Shown: positions 25,042 to 32,591 of the stretch, piece after piece
How the letters are laid out: every line of letters starts with the position of its first letter
Numbering within the stretch: the first letter of the stretch is position 1
Source: Gp13-AA77 sp035516075
GTDB lineage: Bacteria > Acidobacteriota > Terriglobia > UBA7540
Assembly (NCBI GenBank): GCA_035516075.1
Contig: DATJAQ010000107.1
Span: 1 to 54,552 of the forward strand
Length of the DNA: 54,552 bases
Direction of reading: 5' to 3'
Position numbers and translations under genes: made by a program
Notes under the pieces: generated by a model
The model's database searches: none
What the model saw: the letters and a program-made list of their open reading frames with translations, nothing else
What the model was told of the DNA's origin: nothing

Positions 25042-26604
25042 TCAAGGCTTTGCGGAGAGCTGGCGCACCTTCTCCGCCACGTCGCGGTAATCGATGTTGT
25101 GGCTGTAGACTTCAAGGAAATTGGCGCCCGCGGCCTCCAGGTTGCCCGCCTGCTCCTGAGCCAGGCCCAAATCATAATGAAGCGCGAGGGCCGCCTCCGG
25201 GTCAAGCCCGGGCATCTCGAGCGCCCGCTCGTACCACTTGGCGGCGAGGCCGGGCATCTGTTTCTCGCTGAAGCACAGGGCCAGCAGGCTGCAAGCGGTG
25301 AGGAATTGAGGAGGATACACGCCCGCGCTCGCCCGGCGCACCACGGATTGGAACTCGCCGATCGCTTCATCCACCAGGCCCATCTCGCGAAAGGCCACTC
25401 CGAGCTCGTAGTGCGTTTGGGGGTCATCGTCGGCCTGAGGACGGCCGGCCTCGGTGGCGGCTTCCTCGAGCATCGCGCTGAGCGAAGCCGCGAAGTCCAG
25501 CGCGGCAGGCGGCGCCACCTTCGCCGGCGCCGCCTGCGGGCCGCTCCAGCCCGATTCCAGGTCGTGCGCCAGATCGCGCACCGGGTTGGCCGCGGGTGCC
25601 GCCGGCGCGCCGGAAACTCGTGCCTCGTACCGCGCGCGAAGGTCCACCACGCGCGCTTCACCCGGAAATTGTTGGGCGAGGCGATCGAGCGTTTTGCGCG
25701 CTTCGTCGGCCATGGCGTAATCGAGGTAAAAATCGATCTCGGCCGAGCTCTCTTCGAAGTCGAATGCAGTCCCCGCCGCCCCCGGGGCGCCTTGAGCGTC
25801 CGACCAGGCTTCCAGTTCCTCCGAGAGGTCGATCTCGCCGCCCTGCGCTTGCACGTCGACCGCGTCCGCCCCGGTCGCGCCGCGGTCAGGCGCCTCCGGA
25901 GTAGGCGCGCTTTCCGCGGCCACTGCGGCTTCGCCCTCGGTTGGCCGCTCGCCCGGAGCTTCGGCCTCCGGAAACAGGCGGCGCCGAACCTCAATCACCC
26001 GGGCGTCCGTGGAGTCCAGCGCCGCTGCCTGCCCGAATGCCGCCGTGGCGCCCTCCATGGCACCCTGGGCGAGGGCGGCCTCGGAGGCGTCGAGATAGGC
26101 GCGCAGGGCCTCGCCGGTCCGTCCCAAGGCATGGCAACAATCCGCCAGGTGCAGCAATTGGGCTACATTGGTAGGCTCGTTTGCCACCATCTTGCGCATC
26201 ACTTCGATGGCGCGCTGCTCGAGGTTCTGCTGCTGGCAGAGGGTGAGGGCCTGGGCATACAAATCGCGGGCCTCCCGGGCAAGCCCCTGGCCCGCGTAGA
26301 GCTCGCCGAGTTTCAACATCGCCTCCACGTCCTGCGGCGCAAGCTTGAGGATCTTCTTGTCGATGGCGATAGCGCGCAGCACGAAGCCTTCGCGAGTGTA
26401 AGCCTCGGCCAATTTGCGGAACAGTTGCAGGGCTTCCGGGATGCTGTTATCGCGTACGCAGAGGTCGCCGGCGGTGTTGATGAGGGCGAGGTCCGACGGA
26501 TCGTTCTCGATGATCTCAGAGTACTGCTGAATAGCCTGAGAAAGCCTGCCTTGAGTCAGCGACCGCTCGGCTTCCTGAAGGGCTCGGGCTTTGTTAAACC
26601 ACAT
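25042..26604 (-). CDS. Tetratricopeptide-repeat protein
   Basis: A 520-residue protein with TPR-type helix pairs at about residues 7-40, 44-72, 76-110, 115-145, 150-180 and again at 385-510 (for example THYELGVAFREMGLVDEAIGEF). They are separated by a low-complexity Ala/Glu/Pro linker at about 185-265. There is no signal peptide or membrane helix, so it is probably a cytoplasmic scaffold. Such proteins occur near type IV pilus and gliding genes in some phyla, but nothing here supports that role. Confidence 0.8.
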   Translation of the reverse strand: MWFNKARALQEAERSLTQGRLSQAIQQYSEIIENDPSDLALINTAGDLCVRDNSIPEALQLFRKLAEAYTREGFVLRAIAIDKKILKLAPQDVEAMLKLGELYAGQGLAREARDLYAQALTLCQQQNLEQRAIEVMRKMVANEPTNVAQLLHLADCCHALGRTGEALRAYLDASEAALAQGAMEGATAAFGQAAALDSTDARVIEVRRRLFPEAEAPGERPTEGEAAVAAESAPTPEAPDRGATGADAVDVQAQGGEIDLSEELEAWSDAQGAPGAAGTAFDFEESSAEIDFYLDYAMADEARKTLDRLAQQFPGEARVVDLRARYEARVSGAPAAPAANPVRDLAHDLESGWSGPQAAPAKVAPPAALDFAASLSAMLEEAATEAGRPQADDDPQTHYELGVAFREMGLVDEAIGEFQSVVRRASAGVYPPQFLTACSLLALCFSEKQMPGLAAKWYERALEMPGLDPEAALALHYDLGLAQEQAGNLEAAGANFLEVYSHNIDYRDVAEKVRQLSAKP

Positions 26605-26657
26605 ACCTGGACTCCACCTGTTCCGCCCGATGGCTCTGAGGGCAACCTAACACAACT

Positions 26658-27110
26658 TCAGGGGGAGGTGTCAATTGCGCGGGCGCCGGCCGGGCGCCGG
26701 GCTGCGAAGTCCCGCAGGCGAGCCCGCAGATCGTCCCGAATCCTTCGGAAGGCATCCAGCCGGACCTCCTCCGTACCCTGGACCGCGGCCGGATCTTGCA
26801 CGCTCCAATGGATGCGCTCGGTCCCGGACGAAAAGACCGGACAACTCTCGCGGGCATTGTCGCACACCGTAATCACGGAGTCGAATGCCCGGCCTCGAAA
26901 CTCGTCCACCGATTTGGAGTGGTGGCCGGAGATGTCGATGCCAATTTCGCGCATCACGGCGATCGCCTCGGGCCGCACCTGCGTCGGCTTTGTGCCGGCA
27001 CTCGAGACCTCGTAGGGCGTTCCGGCGTCGTGCCGCAGCAGCCCTTCCGCCATTTGGCTGCGAGCCGAGTTGCTGGTGCACAGAATCAGCACGCGCTTTC
27101 GCTCGACCAT
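26658..27110 (-). CDS. arsC: Arsenate reductase, thioredoxin-coupled type
   Basis: Reduces arsenate to arsenite. The 150-residue protein has the low-molecular-weight phosphatase fold. Its P-loop CTSNSAR (Cys11 to Arg17) and the redox pair CDNARESC, two Cys seven residues apart, correspond to Cys10/Cys82/Cys89 of the S. aureus enzyme. GGAGG lies about 6 nt before the ATG. It stands outside the main ars operon, 870 nt away on the same strand. The C-terminal ~15 residues are extra. Confidence 0.9.
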   Translation of the reverse strand: MVERKRVLILCTSNSARSQMAEGLLRHDAGTPYEVSSAGTKPTQVRPEAIAVMREIGIDISGHHSKSVDEFRGRAFDSVITVCDNARESCPVFSSGTERIHWSVQDPAAVQGTEEVRLDAFRRIRDDLRARLRDFAARRPAGARAIDTSP

Positions 27111-27979
27111 GAAACGCCTCCGTCTTTCAGGCTTGGCCTGCCAATCCGCACGGCCTGTCCACGTCGCCGGGCTTTCCGCCGCCAGCGGGCGTTTGCGCGC
27201 GTTTCTTATAACAAATTGATTTCATGAAGGTTATGCGATTCCCACTCTGCCCGATTCCGGCATTGGCCAAAATTTACAATCACATGATTCCAAAGGACAT
27301 TCCGGCTTTACCCTTCCCGCATGGGCGGGAATTCGCAGGCTGGCCGATGGCCGGGCAGAGCCAGCCCGGTACAGTTCGCAGCGCCGGACCGTTTTCATCG
27401 TTCCCACTTTCCGAGACATATTTTTAAGTCCATTATTCTCATAAACATTCCGGCTTTGTTCGTAGACGCTTCCAGTCGTTTTCGCAACCGCCAGGTACGA
27501 AACGGGCACCGCCGCATGGAACAGGCCTTCCCCTCGCCCCAACCCGCCCCGCGTGCACGTGGGAGAGGCTGTTCGAAGGACGGGTGAGGGAGCGTGCCGC
27601 TGGCGACGGAATTGAAATCCCGCCCTCCCGCAGCGGGGAACCATGACGCGCGCTAACGTTGGTGCACACCGATCCTCGATCTGCAAACGAATTACGCGAG
27701 CCAACGCCAGCCTAGCACGGCTCGGGACGCCTGTGGGGACAAACGGAACGCGTGGGACACATTATTTTAGCCTATATTTTCAATGGCTTACCCTGTGAAA
27801 AAGCCATGTCGCGGCCTTGATAGGCTGCGGACTCCCGCTAGAGTGTAGCAGGCCCTCCGCGATCTCGCGGAGAACCGATGTGCCGCTCGGCAGGTTAGCA
27901 CGAGCCTTCGCTCGACCAGCAGCGGCCGGCCATACTTCAGCTTCGGCTGCCAGGCGCGGAGGCGGCCGGATTCTGAGTT
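27111..27979. other. 869-nt gap without a supported gene
   Basis: Between the stand-alone arsC and the ars operon. Several frames stay open for 70-160 codons, but none has a ribosome binding site with a recognisable protein. I see one hairpin (27314-27331) and a 13-nt direct repeat, ACATTCCGGCTTT, at 27297-27309 and 27445-27457. The base composition is more mixed than in the genes around it. It may be decayed sequence. Confidence 0.5.
27314..27331. repeat. REP-like hairpin
   Basis: TTCCCGC-ATGG-GCGGGAA, a perfect 7-bp stem with a 4-nt loop. It resembles the 9-bp hairpin at 31684-31703, so the two may belong to one dispersed palindrome family. Confidence 0.5.
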
Positions 27980-28654
27980 TCATGCAGCGGGCTTCTCCAT
28001 CACGAACACCAGGAACGGCCAAAGCGGTACGCCCAGAAGGCGATGCAGAACCACTCTTCTTGCACCGGCCTGCTCGAGGGCAGGGAGCACCAAGACGGGC
28101 CGGCAGCCGAGCGAGATCGAAGGGAGGCGCCAAACCACGTTCTCGACTTGCTGCGCCAGCCAGCGCACGGCAGGGTTGGGTGGCTCTGTGGAATGGGCAG
28201 CACCCAGGCGCCCGCCGGGCCGGAGCACGCGATACATTTCCAGGGCGCCGCGGACGGGGTCGTATACAGGGCACAGGCTGTAGGTTGAAAGAACGCAGTC
28301 GAAACTCGCGTCCTCGAAAGGCAGGTGAACCATGTCGCCGGATCGAAACTCCAGGCGTCCGGCAAGCCCTGCCCTTGCGGCCCTGCCTCGCGCGACATCC
28401 AGCATGTTCTCGCTCAGATCGAACAGCACCACCCGGCCGGCCGGACCGCAATTTCGAGCGGCGAGGAGTGCAGTGCTGCCCGTCCCGGAACCGCAGTCGA
28501 GCACGCGGTCGCCGGGCCGCACGGCGTTTTCGACCACCATCATCCGGCCGCGTTCGTCTGAGCCCAGCGTCAGCACACGGTGCAGCCGGTCATAGCGCCC
28601 GGCCACGCCATCGTACACGCTCTTGAGGCGATCCTTGTCGAGGCCCTGTCGCAT
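27980..28654 (-). CDS. Class I SAM-dependent methyltransferase (UbiE-like)
   Basis: A 224-residue methyltransferase. Motif I is VLDCGSGTGSTALL (about residues 51-64), the acidic end of beta-2 is VLFDLSENML, then FEDASFDCVLSTYSLCPV and YRVLRPGGRLGAAH. The last-gene position in the ars cluster, 51 nt behind arsC, suggests a role linked to arsenic, but the sequence alone only gives the fold. It is not ArsM, since it lacks the Cys pattern seen in arsM here. The substrate is unknown. Confidence 0.8.
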   Translation of the reverse strand: MRQGLDKDRLKSVYDGVAGRYDRLHRVLTLGSDERGRMMVVENAVRPGDRVLDCGSGTGSTALLAARNCGPAGRVVLFDLSENMLDVARGRAARAGLAGRLEFRSGDMVHLPFEDASFDCVLSTYSLCPVYDPVRGALEMYRVLRPGGRLGAAHSTEPPNPAVRWLAQQVENVVWRLPSISLGCRPVLVLPALEQAGARRVVLHRLLGVPLWPFLVFVMEKPAA

Positions 28655-28705
28655 CGAGTGACTCTTACCTCGGTTCCGGCGCGCCCCTGGGCGAGGCGTG
28701 ACGCC

Positions 28706-29122
28706 TTAGGACTGCCGGGCAAGCAAGTCCAGGATATGTCCGCGAATGTCGTCGCGCACGCGCCGGAACACGGCCATGCGTTCGGCCGGAGTGCCCTCAG
28801 CCTTGGCAGGGTCTTCGAAGCTCCAGTCAAGGTACTGGATGGCGCCCGGAATAACCGGGCACGTCTCCCTGGCTTGGTCGCAGACTCTGATCGCATAGCG
28901 GAAACTCTCACCCACGAACTGCGTGACGGGTTTGGAATACTGCGCGGAGATATCGATGCCGGCCTCCCGCATGGCCTCTACCGCGGCAGGGTTGAGCTTG
29001 GTGGGTACGGCGCCGGCACTGAACACGTCAAACTCGTCTCCGGCCATTCGGCGCAGCAAGCCCTCGGCCATCTGACTGCGGCAAGAGTTCTCGGTGCAAA
29101 GGAATAGTACTTTGGGTTTCAT
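28706..29122 (-). CDS. arsC: Arsenate reductase, operon copy
   Basis: A 138-residue thioredoxin-coupled ArsC. The P-loop CTENSCR (Cys9 to Arg15) and the redox pair CDQARETC are both complete. It is only moderately similar to the copy at 26658 (for example ENSCRSQMAEG versus SNSARSQMAEG), so the two look like old paralogues rather than a recent duplication. It lies 27 nt downstream of acr3 in the ars operon. Confidence 0.93.
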   Translation of the reverse strand: MKPKVLFLCTENSCRSQMAEGLLRRMAGDEFDVFSAGAVPTKLNPAAVEAMREAGIDISAQYSKPVTQFVGESFRYAIRVCDQARETCPVIPGAIQYLDWSFEDPAKAEGTPAERMAVFRRVRDDIRGHILDLLARQS

Positions 29123-29149
29123 CGTTTTTGGGCCTCCCGGCTTTCACGG

Positions 29150-30277
29150 TCACTCGGTGATCGTTCTCGCGGACGGCGGCGCTCCGCGCTCCCCGGAGAG
29201 CCTCGCGCCTTCCGGAAACCAGTGCCGCGTGCGGTTGCAGACCGAGCAGACCGACAGCATGGCCGGCACTTCGATCAACACGCCGACCACCGTGGCCAGG
29301 GCCGCGCCCGAGCCGGGCCCGAACAGCGCGATGGCCGTGGCGACGGCGAGCTCAAAGAAGTTGCTGGCGCCGATCAGCGCGCCAGGCGCCGCCACCGGGT
29401 ACTCGACCTTGAAGAGGTGCATCAGGCTGTAAGCCAGCGAGGCGTTGAAAAAAACCTGGATGAGAATTGGAACGGCAATGAGAATCACGTTGAAAAACCT
29501 GCCCGTGATGCTGTCGGCCTGAAAGGCGAAGATGAGCACCAGGGTGGCGAGCAGCGCAGAGATGGTGACGGGCGCAAAGCGCGGCAGCAATTCCTTTTCG
29601 AACCACTCTTGGCCATGATGCCGAATGAACCACCGGCGCAGCAAAACGCCGGCCGTCAGGGGGATCACGATAAAGGCGATTACCGAATACAGCAGCACGG
29701 CGAACGGCACCGAGAGCGATGACGCGCCGCCCACCAGGAACTTCACGATCGGAGCGAAAAGAAAAAGCATGATAAGGTCGTTCAGAGAAACCTGCACCAG
29801 CGTATACGCCGGATCGCCATCCGTCAGGTGACTCCAAACGAACACCATGGCGGTGCAGGGTGCGGCCGCCAAAATGATGCAGCCGGCGATGTACTGGCCG
29901 GCCTCGGCGCCGCTGATCAAGCCCGCGAATACGTGCCGGAAGAAGAGCCAGGCGATCAGGGCCATCGTGAAGGGCTTGACGAGCCAGTTGACAAACAGCG
30001 TCACCAGCAAGCCGCGGGGGCGCTGCCCCATCCGGCGGACGGAAGTGAAATCCACCTTCATCATCATGGGGATGATCATCAGCCAGATGAGGACCGCGAT
30101 GGGCGCGTTGATCTGGCTGCCGCGCCCGAATTCGAGGCCGCGCAGAGCGCCGGTGAGGGCGGGGACCAGCTTGCCGAGCCCGATGCCGACGATCATGCAG
30201 ACGCCGACCCACACGCTGAGGTAGCGCTCGAAGGGGGTGAGTCGCTTGGCGGGTGCGCCGGTCTCAGGCTGATTCAT
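29150..30277 (-). CDS. acr3: Arsenite efflux permease Acr3
   Basis: Exports arsenite across the inner membrane. The 375-residue protein has about ten hydrophobic segments. The family-defining Cys is in ILAAAPCTAMVFVWSHLTDGD (about residue 140). Other conserved stretches are LIWLMIIPMMMKVDF, VNWLVKPFTMA and ALIGASNFFELAVATAIALFG. The length is typical. It is the third gene of the ars operon, 79 nt after arsM. Confidence 0.94.
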   Translation of the reverse strand: MNQPETGAPAKRLTPFERYLSVWVGVCMIVGIGLGKLVPALTGALRGLEFGRGSQINAPIAVLIWLMIIPMMMKVDFTSVRRMGQRPRGLLVTLFVNWLVKPFTMALIAWLFFRHVFAGLISGAEAGQYIAGCIILAAAPCTAMVFVWSHLTDGDPAYTLVQVSLNDLIMLFLFAPIVKFLVGGASSLSVPFAVLLYSVIAFIVIPLTAGVLLRRWFIRHHGQEWFEKELLPRFAPVTISALLATLVLIFAFQADSITGRFFNVILIAVPILIQVFFNASLAYSLMHLFKVEYPVAAPGALIGASNFFELAVATAIALFGPGSGAALATVVGVLIEVPAMLSVCSVCNRTRHWFPEGARLSGERGAPPSARTITE

Positions 30278-30356
30278 CGGAGGCTCCCATCGCGGCTTCC
30301 GTTACGCTTCAAGGTTGTTGCCCGCCCTCGAGGGACGGGCAGGGAGAGGTGAGACG

Positions 30357-31220
30357 CTAGCTGCGCGTTGATCCCTCGCAGCATGTGGGACCGCAGCACG
30401 ATGTGCCCGGCTTTTTCGCCCGCACGAAGGCGCTGATGAATTTGCCGTTCACCAGCGGCGCGAGGGCGTCCACATCCAGCCCCTGCCCACTGAGGAACTG
30501 GCGGGCGTCGTCCACGTGGTACTCCCGGGTGGGTTCGATCGCGATGGCCTCGAAGCCGGCGGCGGCGAGCTTGAGGCGGTACTCTGTTTCTTCGAGAGCC
30601 CCGGCGATGCAGCCCGCCCAGAGCTCGACGCTGCGCCGGACGTCCGCCGGCACCTCGCCGCGCACCACCACGTCCGACACCGCGAAGCGCCCGCCCGGCT
30701 TGAGCACGCGAAAGGCCTCGCGCAGCACGCGGTCCTTGTCGGCCGAAAGGTTGATGACGCAATTCGAGATGATCACGTCCACGGAGTTCTCGGGCAGGGG
30801 AATGTTCTCGATTTCGCCCTTCAGAAATTCCACGTTCTCAGTTCCGGCCTTTTGCCGGTTCTGGCGGGCCAACGCCAGCATTTCATCCGTCATGTCGAGT
30901 CCGTAAGCCTTGCCGGTGGGTCCGACCCGCTTCGCCGAGAGGAGGACGTCGATGCCGCCGCCCGAGCCGAGGTCCAGCACCGTTTCGCCGGGATTCAGGT
31001 TGGCGAGCACCGTGGGATTGCCGCAGCCGAGCGAGGCCAGCAGGGCCGTCTCCGGCACTTCGCCCGCCTGGACGGCGTTGTACAGGCTGGAGGTGATCGG
31101 GTCCGCACAGCCGGCCAGGGCTTTGCCGGCGCCGCAACATGAGCCTCCGCCTCGGGCCACATGCAGGGCCGCCTGGCCGTATTTCTCCTTGACCGCTTCC
31201 TTGATATTCTCCGTGTTCAT
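30357..31220 (-). CDS. arsM: Arsenite S-adenosylmethionine methyltransferase
   Basis: Methylates As(III) to less toxic or volatile species. The 287-residue protein has motif I VLDLGSGGGIDVLL and the ArsM hallmark Cys in SCCGAG, ISNCVINLSADKDRV and ELWAGCIAGAL. A C-terminal tail carries two Cys pairs (SCCGPTCCEG), likely metalloid ligands. The ATG at 31220 overlaps the arsR stop by 4 nt (ATGA) and has GGAAAGGAA 6 nt upstream, which favours it over the ATG 6 nt earlier. Confidence 0.93.
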   Translation of the reverse strand: MNTENIKEAVKEKYGQAALHVARGGGSCCGAGKALAGCADPITSSLYNAVQAGEVPETALLASLGCGNPTVLANLNPGETVLDLGSGGGIDVLLSAKRVGPTGKAYGLDMTDEMLALARQNRQKAGTENVEFLKGEIENIPLPENSVDVIISNCVINLSADKDRVLREAFRVLKPGGRFAVSDVVVRGEVPADVRRSVELWAGCIAGALEETEYRLKLAAAGFEAIAIEPTREYHVDDARQFLSGQGLDVDALAPLVNGKFISAFVRAKKPGTSCCGPTCCEGSTRS

Positions 31221-31597
31221 CGGCATTTCCTTTCCGGTCCGTTTTTGGACGTCTCTCCGATCGAAACCAGCGCGCCGGGCTCCACCGCCCGGTTGCGCGT
31301 GCAGCACTCTGCGTAGAGAAAATTCATAACCTCTTCGAGCGCCTCAGTGTTGGCCGCGTACCATAGGAAGGTGCCCTCACGCCGCACGCGGACGAGCTCC
31401 TCGTTTTTGAGCTTGTCGAGATGGTGCGAAAGGGTGGAGGCGGGAATGCCCAGCTCGTCCTGAATGTCGCCCGCGATCAAACCCTGCGGATGCGCGGTGA
31501 GGAGGAGCTGGACAATGCGAAGGCGCGGCTCCGCGCCCAGGGCCGCGAACATTTCGGCATAGCGGGTGGCGGAAGCGGTTTTTCTCACGGGCTTCAT
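31217..31597 (-). CDS. arsR: ArsR-family repressor
   Basis: A 126-residue winged-helix regulator, first gene of the ars operon and presumably its arsenite-responsive repressor. The helix-turn-helix is at about residues 38-75 (GDIQDELGIPASTLSHHLDKLKNEELV), followed by a wing. Cys are at CCTRNRAVE and near the C-terminus (KCR). The classic alpha-3 CVC-type site is absent, so the As(III) ligands are probably the C-terminal Cys. The ATG lies 6 nt behind a perfect -10 box, with no Shine-Dalgarno. Confidence 0.92.
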   Translation of the reverse strand: MKPVRKTASATRYAEMFAALGAEPRLRIVQLLLTAHPQGLIAGDIQDELGIPASTLSHHLDKLKNEELVRVRREGTFLWYAANTEALEEVMNFLYAECCTRNRAVEPGALVSIGETSKNGPERKCR

Positions 31598-31603
31598 ATT
31601 TCG

Positions 31604-31631
31604 ATTATACCGGAAACATAGAATCCGTCAA
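31604..31631 (-). promoter_or_regulatory. ars operon promoter with overlapping dyad
   Basis: On the minus strand: -35 TTGACG (31626-31631), a 16-nt spacer, -10 TATAAT (31604-31609), then 6 nt to the arsR ATG. Transcription would start at or just before the ATG. An imperfect inverted repeat, GATTCTAT-N7-GTATAATC, spans the spacer and the -10. It is a plausible ArsR operator placed to block RNA polymerase. Confidence 0.65.
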
Positions 31632-31683
31632 GTGGAGCTTCGCTTCGGCGGAGGTTCAGTTGGGTGAGTTCCGTCCCGCAGTC

Positions 31684-31703
31684 ATTCCCGCGAACGCGGG
31701 AAT
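31684..31703. repeat. REP-like palindrome
   Basis: ATTCCCGCG-AA-CGCGGGAAT, a perfect 9-bp inverted repeat. It lies about 90 nt past the stop of the minus-strand barrel gene. There is no T-tract, so it resembles a dispersed REP-type element rather than a simple terminator. A shorter relative is at 27314. Confidence 0.6.
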
Positions 31704-31793
31704 CCCAGGCGAGGCCCTCACAGAGGCGCCCAAACGCACGGGGTGCGACTTGGCGCCCGTGACGAGTGTCAGGTCCCTGTGCGCGATACCTAC

Positions 31794-32492
31794 TCAACTC
31801 CCGAAGCGAAATACCACGCCGAACGAAAGCCTCAGATTATTCTGAGTGTCGTTGGTGAAAGGTTGACGCAGGTAGTCCGCCTGAATTATCCGGATCCAGA
31901 CGAAGCGTGCGGCCTTCACATCGAGGCCGCCCCCGAACGCGGTGGTGAAGGTGGTCTCACGTTGGCTGCCCTGCGTCAGTTTTGCGAGATCGCAGGGCGG
32001 GCACGTTGGGCAGATGACGTTATTGTTGGCGGGGCACTCGGTCACTTGCTCCGGGCAGACGGTGTTGCTGTTGACGGGGGCGGCGCACACGGTTACCTGC
32101 TCCGTGTCCGAAGTCCCCCGGGTTCCGCCCACGAGGAAGTGAATGAAGGGACTAACCCTGGGTGCCACGCGGAACGTAAAGTGCGGCCCGAAAAGGTACG
32201 AGAAGCCGTTGGTATGCGGTCCGGCAGTGGAACCGCTGCCGGCCGGTATAGGCGGCATGATCGGAGAGCTGTAATGGTTGCTCAAATCGGCTTCGAGGCC
32301 GAAAGAACGGTTGAAGTTTCCGGTCAGCGACGCTTCCCAGCCGTTCGCGTTAAACCCCGTATTCCCATTAGCCTGAACGAAGGAATACCCACCAAAGATC
32401 TCGCCGCTGGGCGCGATTTGTTGCCCGAATCCGTTGGCCGGCACGCCGGCCATTACCAGGCACACTGCCGCACACGCTATAATGTTTCGCAT
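31794..32492 (-). CDS. Outer-membrane beta-barrel-like protein with Cys-rich insert
   Basis: A 232-residue protein with a signal peptide (residues 1-24, ending GFGQ). Alternating strands then follow in the style of small OmpA/OprF-type barrels (GEIFGGYSFVQANG, GWEASLTGNFNRSFGLEADLS, SYLFGPHFTFRV), ending in a terminal strand LRLSFGVVFRFGS. At about residues 137-165 a loop holds seven Cys within about 35 residues, including CPTCPPC. That is unusual for this fold and could bind metal or form disulfides. GGGAGG lies upstream of the ATG. The function is unknown. Confidence 0.7.
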   Translation of the reverse strand: MRNIIACAAVCLVMAGVPANGFGQQIAPSGEIFGGYSFVQANGNTGFNANGWEASLTGNFNRSFGLEADLSNHYSSPIMPPIPAGSGSTAGPHTNGFSYLFGPHFTFRVAPRVSPFIHFLVGGTRGTSDTEQVTVCAAPVNSNTVCPEQVTECPANNNVICPTCPPCDLAKLTQGSQRETTFTTAFGGGLDVKAARFVWIRIIQADYLRQPFTNDTQNNLRLSFGVVFRFGS

Positions 32493-32591
32493 AGGCCCTC
32501 CCTGTTGTCGGGGGCCGACTGCCAGGCCAGTCGTCCTACACTGGTAACACGAATCGAGCCAGAAAGTTGCGGCTGGAATGACGGTGGCGTC

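Noticed and set aside
25018..27015. A 665-codon plus-strand open frame
   Set aside because: Antisense to the TPR protein and arsC genes; an Arg/His-rich translation without domains.
27231..27704. A 157-codon minus-strand open frame in the long gap
   Set aside because: Low-complexity translation running through the REP-like hairpin and direct repeats; no ribosome binding site or recognisable fold. I treat it as noncoding.
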